Source: SAR202 cluster bacterium bin127 (lineage in GTDB: Bacteria > Chloroflexota > Dehalococcoidia > Lucifugimonadales > Lucifugimonadaceae). From it: a DNA stretch of 64,000 nt. The position numbers and the translations under genes were made by a program. Each line of letters opens with the position of its first letter. The first letter of the stretch is position 1. The notes under the pieces are model-generated. The model was not told the origin of the DNA and did no database searches. It worked only from the letters and a program-made list of their open reading frames with translations. Positions 29,112 to 38,300 of the stretch are shown here, piece after piece. The stretch lies in the NCBI GenBank assembly GCA_002239045.1, contig MPNN01000002.1, positions 349,061 through 413,060 of the forward strand, given 5' to 3'.

Positions 29112-32100
29112 GGTCTTCACCGTCGACGATTGCGACGATGGCGATGGCGGCGATGCCTACGAAGTGGCCGAACGCGACACCATCACCGAGACCGGCACGG
29201 TATACGCGACGTATGCCCACGATCCGAAGACCGCGCCTGACAGCCCGCGCGCAATCCTCGAAAACTCCAACCTCCTGAAGATCAGCATCACCGACACCGG
29301 CAGAGACAAGAGGACACCGGTTTTGCTCGGTGTGGGAGGTGCCCGGCCATGCGACTCGACTGACATGGAAATCGATGACACTGTGGATCCCCAGACGGAT
29401 CCCCCGACGATGAGGCTAGTAGACATTGATTGTCAAGTAGGTTTTAATTCCGCCGAAGACGGTTCTGGTCACATTGACACCATCCGTAAGGACTACTCTG
29501 ACATTGTCGCTGACGCAAACGATTTTCGGTGGGTAGAGCGCAATCAGACCACAGCCGCCACAGATCCCATACCCAACGCGCAAGCCATGACTTTCCTTGG
29601 AACGCCTGATCCTACTGCTGCCGAAAGGGTGATAACGGGTATCACGATCCACAAGAACGGTTTGTCCGACAGTCTGCCGTACAAACCCATGTACGTGGCT
29701 GATGGGGATGATTCGCCTATCTCTCTCTACGGCACAATCGGCGGACTGACTCCGGCCTCGGAGGATGGGTTCAAGAAGCTGAACAAATACCTCGCGATTG
29801 ACGAGGACGTTGGACCAGGACGGGTTTTCAACGAAGCTGGGAATCGTGAGTTAGAAGTTGCACCGTGGTTCAGCGTTAAGTTGAATATCCCTGCTGGTGC
29901 GACTGTGACAGTGATGTACGTCGTGTATGAGACGAGCGAATTTGAGTCGCTCGTAGGTGGATCGACGGTTGGTGATGAAAATGGCAAAGCCGCTGTCGGT
30001 ACCACAGCCGTTACCGAAGCCAAATCCGATGCGCCCGCCTTTACAACGACTGAGTTACGATCCCCCAATACGGCGCTGGTCGTTGAGGCAAGGTCGGACG
30101 GGCGGAAAAATTCGCAAAATCTCGCACTCAGAGAGACCTCCCGCTTCAGCGGCAAATACGAAGGCTATCTAAAGCTGACGGACGAGAATGGCATCAGCAA
30201 AGACGGCGATGGAGACGCCACGAACTGGGGTCTAGATAACACGGACGCTACTCGTTGTGAAGACCGCACCGGCTGTCAAACTGGCGAAGCTGCCATCTTG
30301 GGCGTTGAGAGCGGTCCGGTCGTGATCGCATACAAAGACACGGACGGCACGACGCAGCTTCTGAATGTGGCGATAGATACGGCGCCGCCGATGGTGGAGA
30401 TTCACGAGCCGGCCCACGAGGCGCAGATCCAAGACCTTTCGCCAGAGTTCTCGGGCGCGTTCAGCGATGCCGGATCGGGCCTGCGCCGGAATTCCTTCCG
30501 AGGATATGTTGACCACACAGATGACACGAATGAGAACGGTGAAGATGCCGGTAAATTGGCGTTGGACTTCAGAGTCGACCATGTGAATGGTACTGTCGAG
30601 ACCTATGGTGTTGTCACGATCGACGGAGACAAGAAGACGGTTGAATCGCACGCCGACTACGCGGGATACGAAATGAACGCGGATGGTTCGGTGTTCGGTG
30701 TCATTCCGCACGGCGATGTGTTCGACCTCGATGCAACGGGGAACGACGAGAATGACGAGATCAAGTTGGTCGAGGGCGATTCGCACAACGATGGCGCGAC
30801 CAGCGGCACCTTCGGTGATTCGGTTCGCATCGCCTTCCGAGGGTCTGATGAAGAGTACAACGACACGATCGACTTCCAAGCGTTGGTTGCGGACGTTGCG
30901 GGTAACATCGGCTTCTCGGACAGCGATGCTGACGGTCCGCGTTTCATCAATAATCTTGGCGAAGAGGCCGGCAACAAACGCAAGACCGGACGCTACAACG
31001 TCCTTGGTTGGTATGCGCGGCACATCTTCTTCCTTGATGAAGTGAATCCGGATATCTTCAAAGAGCAGTCGGTAACTGGTTTCTATGGCGAGAACGACGA
31101 CGATATGCCGCAAGTCGACCGCTCCGGTATCTTGGTCGCGTTTGACCGCGCGGTAGACGAAGACTCGATCGATCTCGGAACGTTCACGGTGACGCTGGAT
31201 CCGACTGGCGCCGCGGGTTCGACAGGAGCGTCGGCGGAGATCATGGACTTCGATGTTGAAGGACGAGTGGTGTATCTGAAGTTGAGCAACGAGCTCGCTT
31301 CGAATGCGACGCCGATGGTCGATATCGCATCTGGCAAGTGGGTCTCGGACCCGGCTGGCAACCGGTTGACTGGCGGCACGTTAGAAGCGTTCGAGGTCAA
31401 GGACGGCATCTCGCCGATAATCACGGTGTCGTTGAGCGAAGGTTCCGGCTCCGGCGAGGGCGACGAAGGCCCGTCCATGCTGACCAAAGACTCGATCGTC
31501 GTCACGATAAATGCTGACGAGGAGATCGCGACGCCATCACTGGTAGTGGTGTGTTCCAACATCACTTGGGACAGTGCGGATGAGGATACCGAGAACGACA
31601 AGAAGTTGTCGGATCTGGTCAAGAGCCGGACTGGCGGTCTCGACAATTCGAGTGCGGACTTCCAGTTCCCGCCCGACTTGAAAGACACAGGTGAGACCCG
31701 CACGCCGAACGTGTACGATTGCGGCAGCGGCGATAGCGGTTATGGTCCGGTGACCATGCAACAGGCGCCGTCATACTCTCGACCTGGCCTCACATGGGAG
31801 TACCAGTGGGTCAACTTCGAGGATGATAAGGCACTTAGAGACGGCGATCTGACCGTTGTTGCCTACGCCCGCGACCGTCAATCCTACGCCAGTCTGACGA
31901 ACCGCGAGATCGACGATCCGGCGACTGCACCGGATAGGTACAGCTGGGGAGCTGGCACGGCGGAGTTCTTGTTTGACAAGACACTGAATGACCCGGCTCC
32001 GACGCCGATGAAAGATGCTGTCGTGACGGAGATGCGTCCGTTCGTGATGCTGACTTACGAAGACAAGACAACGGTCACGATCAACGAGTTCAAGATCGAC

Positions 32101-32844
32101 GGCACGGTGCAAGAGGTGTCGGATCTCGGCGGTAACCGCTTCCTCTACTGGCCAGAGATGCTTGCCTTGGGCAAACACGAGATATCGGTCAAAGCGACGG
32201 ACGCGGCTGGTGTCGAGGACACGTTCGAGTACAGCTTTAAGTCGGCGGAACGCAGCGCCTTCGGTCTGAAGTTGATCGCTGGTTGGAACGCGGTTTCGTT
32301 CCCGGCCAACCCGATGGACCCGATGATCGAGAGCGTCTTCACCGACAGCCAGGTGGACATGGTTGCTGGCTGGGATGCCAGCGACCCGGAGAAACCTTGG
32401 AGCATTGCGACACGGATGGAAGACGAGTGGTCGACGCACGAAGAGTTTGCGACCTTGAACAAGATTCACGCCCAGTATGGCTACTGGGTGCACTCGCTCG
32501 GCTTCACGACGCAACGCGTGCAACTCGTCGCCGGCCCAAGCCGGACCGATCCGAACGTGGTGCCGGCCGACTTGGTGACGATCCCGACAATGCCAGGTTG
32601 GAACTTCGTCGGCGTCATCGACCAAGATGGCGACCAGACGCAGGACGACTTCGGCGAAAAGCTGATGAACCGCGACGAAGCTGGTGATCAAACCACAGTC
32701 AAAGCAGGTGATTATCTTGGCACCAACAAACGTGCCTACACCTGGGATCCGATTCGCAGCAAGTTCGATGTCATCGAAGATGACGACGAACTCCAGATCG
32801 GCGACGGCATCTGGGTCTACTTCGGCCCCGGCATCGCCCCGTAA
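28957..32844 (+). CDS. Large secreted surface-type protein, paralog 4 of 5
   Basis: A 1,295-residue protein starting at GTG 28957 with ribosome site GAGGAGGACTG. Signal peptide MQLSSRILTALAVLILAVAV is cut at VEA|ATG (residue 33). It has the array landmarks: TIDVLNVGTC, VYATYAHDPKT, an Asp-rich loop DENGISKDGDGD, IDFQALVADVAGNIGFSDSD (about 638), ITVSLSEGSGSG, GWNAVSFPANP (about 1108) and GWNFVGVIDQDGDQ. It ends GPGIAP. Its promoter, leader and first 52 codons are nearly identical to paralog 5, whereas the rest of the proteins clearly differ. Probable surface-layer or adhesin component; not proven. Confidence 0.8.
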   Translation: MQLSSRILTALAVLILAVAVVAVRTGSPETVEAATGTIDVLNVGTCYTTDDEVFTVDDCDDGDGGDAYEVAERDTITETGTVYATYAHDPKTAPDSPRAILENSNLLKISITDTGRDKRTPVLLGVGGARPCDSTDMEIDDTVDPQTDPPTMRLVDIDCQVGFNSAEDGSGHIDTIRKDYSDIVADANDFRWVERNQTTAATDPIPNAQAMTFLGTPDPTAAERVITGITIHKNGLSDSLPYKPMYVADGDDSPISLYGTIGGLTPASEDGFKKLNKYLAIDEDVGPGRVFNEAGNRELEVAPWFSVKLNIPAGATVTVMYVVYETSEFESLVGGSTVGDENGKAAVGTTAVTEAKSDAPAFTTTELRSPNTALVVEARSDGRKNSQNLALRETSRFSGKYEGYLKLTDENGISKDGDGDATNWGLDNTDATRCEDRTGCQTGEAAILGVESGPVVIAYKDTDGTTQLLNVAIDTAPPMVEIHEPAHEAQIQDLSPEFSGAFSDAGSGLRRNSFRGYVDHTDDTNENGEDAGKLALDFRVDHVNGTVETYGVVTIDGDKKTVESHADYAGYEMNADGSVFGVIPHGDVFDLDATGNDENDEIKLVEGDSHNDGATSGTFGDSVRIAFRGSDEEYNDTIDFQALVADVAGNIGFSDSDADGPRFINNLGEEAGNKRKTGRYNVLGWYARHIFFLDEVNPDIFKEQSVTGFYGENDDDMPQVDRSGILVAFDRAVDEDSIDLGTFTVTLDPTGAAGSTGASAEIMDFDVEGRVVYLKLSNELASNATPMVDIASGKWVSDPAGNRLTGGTLEAFEVKDGISPIITVSLSEGSGSGEGDEGPSMLTKDSIVVTINADEEIATPSLVVVCSNITWDSADEDTENDKKLSDLVKSRTGGLDNSSADFQFPPDLKDTGETRTPNVYDCGSGDSGYGPVTMQQAPSYSRPGLTWEYQWVNFEDDKALRDGDLTVVAYARDRQSYASLTNREIDDPATAPDRYSWGAGTAEFLFDKTLNDPAPTPMKDAVVTEMRPFVMLTYEDKTTVTINEFKIDGTVQEVSDLGGNRFLYWPEMLALGKHEISVKATDAAGVEDTFEYSFKSAERSAFGLKLIAGWNAVSFPANPMDPMIESVFTDSQVDMVAGWDASDPEKPWSIATRMEDEWSTHEEFATLNKIHAQYGYWVHSLGFTTQRVQLVAGPSRTDPNVVPADLVTIPTMPGWNFVGVIDQDGDQTQDDFGEKLMNRDEAGDQTTVKAGDYLGTNKRAYTWDPIRSKFDVIEDDDELQIGDGIWVYFGPGIAP

Positions 32845-32873
32845 GGGACACCGAGACACCAAGAACGGAAAGA

Positions 32874-32903
32874 CGCCCCCCGTGGAAACACGGGGGGCGT
32901 TTT
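32874..32903 (+). terminator. Perfect 11-bp intrinsic terminator after surface paralog 4
   Basis: CGCCCCCCGTG, GAAA, CACGGGGGGCG, TTTT; the same hairpin as after paralog 3, including flanking AAGAACGGAAAGA. The T-run again leads straight into TTTTGAACTAGGAT. Confidence 0.92.
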
Positions 32904-33935
32904 GAACTAGGATGCTAAGGATGGGTAAGGATTTGAAGGATTGAGGGTCTAGGAGATACTACGGGTGAAGGCCTTGCTTTCGGGTTTGAACTAGGATTTG
33001 AAGGATGGGTAAGGATGGAAAGGATGGGGTGTTGTGGGAGGGGTGGTTGCGTCGATGTCGTTCGCGCAAGCCCCGCGTCATCCCCGCAGGCCACCGTCAT
33101 TCCCGGCCTCACCTCCGTCATCCCCGCGTCCTTCTCCGTCATTCCCGCGTACGCGGGAATCTAGGGACATAAAAACAACCGTTTCTTTCGGGTGGTGCGT
33201 GTGGGTCTCGGCGTGGGTTTTGCTGGCGTGCTTTGCTTTACTCTGGATTCCCGCGTGCGCGGGAATGACGGAGGGTTTGAACTAGGATTTGAAGGATTGG
33301 GAAGGATGGGTTGTTGTGGGAGGTGTTGTTGCGTTGATGTCGGTCGTGGGGGGTGCCGCGCGACCGCGTCATTCCCGGCTCCGACTCCGTCATCCCCGGC
33401 TCCGCCTCCGTCATTCCCGCGCACGCGGGAATCTAGGGTTGGTGGTGCGGATGGTTCGCGTCCGTTGGCATGGTGGTTCGAGGGTGTGGTAGGGGATCGG
33501 CGTGCTTTGCTTTACTCTGGATTCCCGCGTGCGCGGGAATGACGGAGGGTTTGAACTAGGATTTGAAGGATTGGGAAGGATGGGTTGTTGTGGGAGGTGT
33601 TGTTGCGTTGATGTCGGTCGTGGGGGTGCCGCGCGACCGCGTCATTCCCGGCTCCGACTCCGTCATTCCCGCGTACGCGGGAATCTAGGGGTGGTGGTGC
33701 CTATGGTTCGCGTCCGTTGGCATGGTGGTTCGAGGGTGTGGTAGGAGATCGGCGTGCTTTGCTTTACTCTGGATTCCCGCGTGCGCGGGAATGACGGGAT
33801 GTTTGCGGTGATGACGGATGGTTTTGCGGGAATGACGGGTTGTTTGCGGGAATGAGGGATGCCGGGCACAACCATCGTCATTCCCGCGTGTCATTCTTCG
33901 TCATTCCCGCGCACGCGGGAATCCAGGAACATAAA
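32900..33935 (+). repeat. Repeat island downstream of surface paralog 4
   Basis: Left arms at about 32903, 32986, 33278 and 33550 with many ATTCCCGCG hairpins. A block of roughly 270 bases holding arm, hairpin and GGTTCGCGTCCGTTGGCATG is present twice in tandem (about 33240-33500 and 33515-33770). No gene is supported; track ORFs here translate the repeats. Confidence 0.65.
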
Positions 33936-33973
33936 AACAACCAGTTCCCCGGCGACCGGTGCGCGTCTGGCTC

Positions 33974-34261
33974 TCACACAATATCGTCGTATAGATCCCG
34001 CCAGTTGGGATTTAGCTGTTCGATCAGGTCAAGCTTCCACTCCCGTCGCCAACGCTTGATGTTCTTCTCGCGTTGGATCGCATCCTCTATCGTCCCGTGC
34101 TCCTCGTACCACACGAATTTGTGCACACCGTATCGCTTGGTGAATCCATCGACCGAATCGTTCTTGTGCTCCCAAATGCGTCGCACCAAATCGGAGGTAA
34201 CCCCAACGTAAAGGGTGCCGTTCCGCTTGCTGGCCAGAATGTATACGTAGCCCACAGCCAT
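33974..34261 (-). CDS. GIY-YIG domain nuclease-like protein (YhbQ type)
   Basis: A 95-residue single-domain GIY-YIG protein. The signature appears as YVYILASKRNGTLYVGVT at residues 5-22, followed by the conserved Arg in DLVRRIWEHKN and the glutamate-containing AIQREKNIKRWRREWK. Family members such as YhbQ and the UvrC N-terminus cleave single DNA strands; many stand-alone copies are of unknown role. It begins at ATG 34261 and lies alone between two large palindromic repeat islands. Whether it acts on these repeats is speculation based only on location. Confidence 0.9.
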   Translation of the reverse strand: MAVGYVYILASKRNGTLYVGVTSDLVRRIWEHKNDSVDGFTKRYGVHKFVWYEEHGTIEDAIQREKNIKRWRREWKLDLIEQLNPNWRDLYDDIV

Positions 34262-34284
34262 ACGCCTAATGTACTAGCCGGGAA

Positions 34285-35008
34285 TGATGTGGCGCGTGGG
34301 TTTTTGCTGGCGTGGTTTGCTTTGCTCTGGATTCCCGCGTGTTCTCCGTCGTCATTCCCGCGTCCTTCTCCGTCATCCCCGCGTGTCCTTCTCCGTCATT
34401 CCCGCGCGTCCTTCTCCGTCATTCCCGCGCACGCGGGAATCTAGGATGGTGGTGCGGATGGTTCGCGTCCGTTGGCATGGTGGTTCGAAGGTGTGGTAGG
34501 GGATCGGCGTGCTTTGCCTTACTCTGGATTCCCGCGTGTCCTTCTTCGTCATTCCCGCGCACGCGGGAATCTAGGGTGGTGGTGCGGATGGTTCGCGTCC
34601 GTTGGCATGGTGGTTCGAGGGTGTGGCAGGGGATCGGCGTGCTTTATCTTCTCTGGATTCCCGCGTGTCCTTCTTCGTCATTCCCGCGCACGCGGGAATC
34701 TAGGGTGGTGGTGCGGATGGTTCGCGTCCGTTGGCATGGTGGTTCGAAGGTGTGGTAGGGGATCGGCGTGCTTTGCCTTACTCTGGATTCCCGCGTGCGC
34801 GGGAATGACGGAGGGTTTGCGGGAATGACGGGGGCGGCGGGGATCCTTCCCATCCTTCCCCATCCTTAGCATCCTAGTTCAAAAGCGCGTGTGGGATCGG
34901 CGTGCTTTATCTTCTCTGGATTCCCGCGTGCGCGGGAATGACGGGGAGTTGCGGGAATGACGGTGGCGGCGGGGGTCCTTCCCCTCCTTCGCATCCTTCG
35001 CATCCTAG
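34285..35008 (+). repeat. Repeat island with a 130-bp tandem array
   Basis: Three tandem units of 129-130 bases (34430-34800) contain GGTTCGCGTCCGTTGGCATG, GGATCGGCGTGCTTTGCC and an ATTCCCGCGCACGCGGGAAT hairpin. They are preceded by short partial hairpins CGTCATTCCCGCG repeated several times, and followed by two right-arm ends CATCCTAGTTC. No gene is supported. Confidence 0.7.
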
Positions 35009-35388
35009 TTCTCAACTGTTTGGGAGAATTTGATTGACAGGGCGCGCGTGGTGGCATATATTCGGTATCATATAGTTTTCAGGGCGTGCCTACGGACGTG
35101 TGGTTCGTTGCGCGTCTTGAGAGTGCTATGGAAACATCCGGGCAAGACCGCTTTGATTTTGGCGAAGAGTTCGCCGGGGTCTACGTGTCGGGTATCGAAC
35201 CGGTAGAGATATAGATAGAGGAGGACTGCAGCTGTGCAGCTTTCATCGAGAATCTTGACGGCTCTGGCCGTGCTGATACTGGCCGTTGCAGTGGTGGCGG
35301 TGCGAACCGGCTCACCGGAGACGGTAGAAGCGGCTACCGGTACGATCGACGTGCTGAACGTCGGAACATGCTACACCACCGACGACGA
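35009..35388 (+). repeat. 380-bp duplicated promoter and signal-peptide cassette, copy 2
   Basis: Second copy of 28732-29111 with three differences. It includes promoter, leader, start codon and 51-52 codons of paralog 5. Confidence 0.93.
35034..35062 (+). promoter_or_regulatory. Strong promoter of surface paralog 5
   Basis: TTGACA, 17-base spacer, TATATT; identical to the promoter of paralog 4. Confidence 0.8.
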
Positions 35389-38300
35389 TATCTTCAAGGT
35401 CGGCGCTTGCGACTCCGGAGAAACGGATACAGACGGCGATAAGGTCGACTACAACGTCGCTGGGCGCACGACGATCACCGAGGTGAAGGCAGGGACTTCG
35501 ATATACGCCACCTATGCCATCGACCCCAAGACTTCGGGTGATGCGCCGCGTGCAATCGCCAAAAACGCCGACGTCATCAAGATCAGCATTGAGGACAAAG
35601 ACCGCGACAAGAGGACGGGTAAGCTTTACACCGTGAGCGGATCTGAGCCTACGCGCCTTGCGGTTGATAATCCGGGTACCACCGATGACGAGGGTGAAGC
35701 GAATGAGAAGATTATCAGAGCAATTGGGCTCGATTCTATGGACGAAGACAAGCTGTTGGCACCTCTAACTGGTACGCCGTTGCCGACACGGTCGGTAACA
35801 AATAGCCTCGTTATGCCTACTAGTACCGTTGTTGCCGAAGCTGCCTTCGCCCACAGTGCCGGAGGTACCAGTGGAACTATAAACAACTCGGGTAATGCTA
35901 CGTTCCGTTTAGAGGGGAGTGAGAGCACTAACTACCCGATGGCATCAGAGGATGACCGAGGCAAGTTTTACTGGTTCGGCACTTTTGACCCTGACACGAC
36001 TGTGGACGCCGACGAAACATTTGAAAACCTGACAGGTCAGTACATCAATCTGGACGAAGACCAGGCGCCTGGTAGCGTTCGAAACTCTATCGCGCCTTGG
36101 ATGCAGGTAACCGCATCGATCCCTCAAGGCGCATCAGTCACAGTTGAGTACATCTACTACCAGACCAGCGAAGAGGAGGAGATCATCGGCGGGATGAAGG
36201 ATAGCGTTGACTACGATAGCGAGAATCCGCCCGTCTTCGTGGATAAAGAAAAGCGTTCAGAAACCAATGACGATCCCGACGCATTGGTTCTTCGGGCAAG
36301 CAGTGACGGCAATTCGAGCAATGAAAATGTACCGACTCGGAACCTCTGGCTTAAGGAGACAAGCCGCTTCTCCGGCCAGTACGAAGGCTACCTCCGACTG
36401 ACCGACGCAGACGGCGACGGACGTTGCAAGGTAGAAGATTCGGACCCGACCACATACGAACCATGTAACTGGGGTTTGATGACGAGGGACGCTACGGGTT
36501 CAGGCATGGATGATGCAGCGTATCTCGGAGTTGAAAGCGGCCCGGTCACCATCACGTATAAGGACTCGACTGGCGACAACGAGACGGTAACGATACTGAT
36601 CGACAAAACGCCTCCGGCTATCCAGGTCGATTTGCCGTTGCATGAAACCGCCAGCAAGGACGACTCGCCCGACCTTATCGGTTCGTTCAACGACGGCGGC
36701 GGATCAGGTCTACGCGCCGACTCGTTCAAGGCCTACGCCGACAACAGCGCCGACAATAAGGACGAGACTCCGGTTTGGGATTTGGGGGTCAATGACGAGG
36801 ATGATCCGGATCCAGATCGTGGCCTTGTCTGTGTCGATCTCGATGCGGACGGAGAGTGCGATGCCGATACAGCCGTAGCCGTGTTGCGAGCTCACTACGC
36901 GGGATACAGCCAAGTAGCAACCTTCGGCATCATCAAGAGTAAAGACATCTACAAAGCTGAAGACACGGATCCGGATGAAGAAAACGGCGACGAGTACAAG
37001 ACCGCGGATGCCGAGGACTTCGAAGACGGTGCTGTAGAGGGTGGGTTCGACACGGTAGTTCGTATCGACTTCCCTCCGGGAAACGAGCAAAACCGCTACA
37101 ACCACGAGATCGACATCCAGGCGGTCGTGATGGACGTTGCGGGTAACATCGGTTTCTCGGACAGCGACCCCACGGCTCCGACCTTCATCCACGACCTCAA
37201 CACGAAGAAAGATGACCGCGATGCGGATCGGCACAACGTGATCGGTTGGTACTCTCGGCACACCTACTACCTCGACGATGTCGATCCGGAGTACGACAAG
37301 GATCAGTCGGCGACCGGTTTCTACGTGGACTCGGATGGCGACGAGATGATGTCGAATTCCGGTCTCAAGGTGGTGTTCGACGGTAATATCGACGCGAGCA
37401 CGGTGGGCCCCGGCACGTTCGACGTGACGCTCGACGATAGGAGTTCCGCCACCATAACCGGCGTCAAAGTCAAAGATGACAAGGTTTACCTGCTGATTGA
37501 AGAGGAGTTGCCACCTGACGCCACGCCGCAGGTCGACCTGGCGACGGGTCAGTCGATCTCCGACCGCGCCGGCAACGAGTCTACGGACCGCCGTCTGGAC
37601 GGGATTGAGTTGAGCGATGGCATCCTGCCGACCTTCACGGTAACGCTGAGCGGCGGCACCGGACTGAACGAAGACATTGACGGTGAAGGACCATCTGAGT
37701 TGACCAAGGGTCAGATCAAGGTCTCCATCTCGGCCAACGAACCGGTTCAAGGCTCACCGAAGTTTGCAGTGGTCTGTTCGAACCTCTACTGGGGCGGAGA
37801 CGCGGTTGACAACCATGTTGCCAAGTTCGAAGCTAACCGCACCGGAACCTTCACCAGCGCGAAAATCAACGAAGCCGCGCCGACGGGCACCAAGCCGCAC
37901 AACGGCGCTAAAATCGATCGACAGAAGATGGTGGACGGAGAAAACGTTGATCAAGGGACGATGTGTCCGGATCACGTTAAGGACGCTGCGACCACTGACG
38001 ATACGGCGAAATACTTTGACGTAGCCGTAACGTCGGCGCTGGCCCGTCCGGGCAACAACTGGGAATACCAGTGGTCTAACCTGTCGTCCGACCAAGAGGT
38101 CGAAGACGGCGATCTCTCGGTCATCGTTTGGGGTCGCGACCGTAGCTCCTACAAGAAGGGCGATGACACGGTCTACAACTACTCGGCCTCGACCGCGAGC
38201 TTCGTCTACGACACGGATCTCGAGGCTGCGTGGGAAGGCAACGATGACGCAGACGAAGCAGTTGGCGAACTCGTTCCGGACGAAAATGAAGACGTCTTCG

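Noticed and set aside
32915-34853. Many 60-120-codon ORFs in the repeat islands (containing [17 protein letters not shown] and similar)
   Set aside because: They are translations of palindromic repeats in various frames, with the same peptides recurring by repeat identity, no ribosome sites and no conserved starts.
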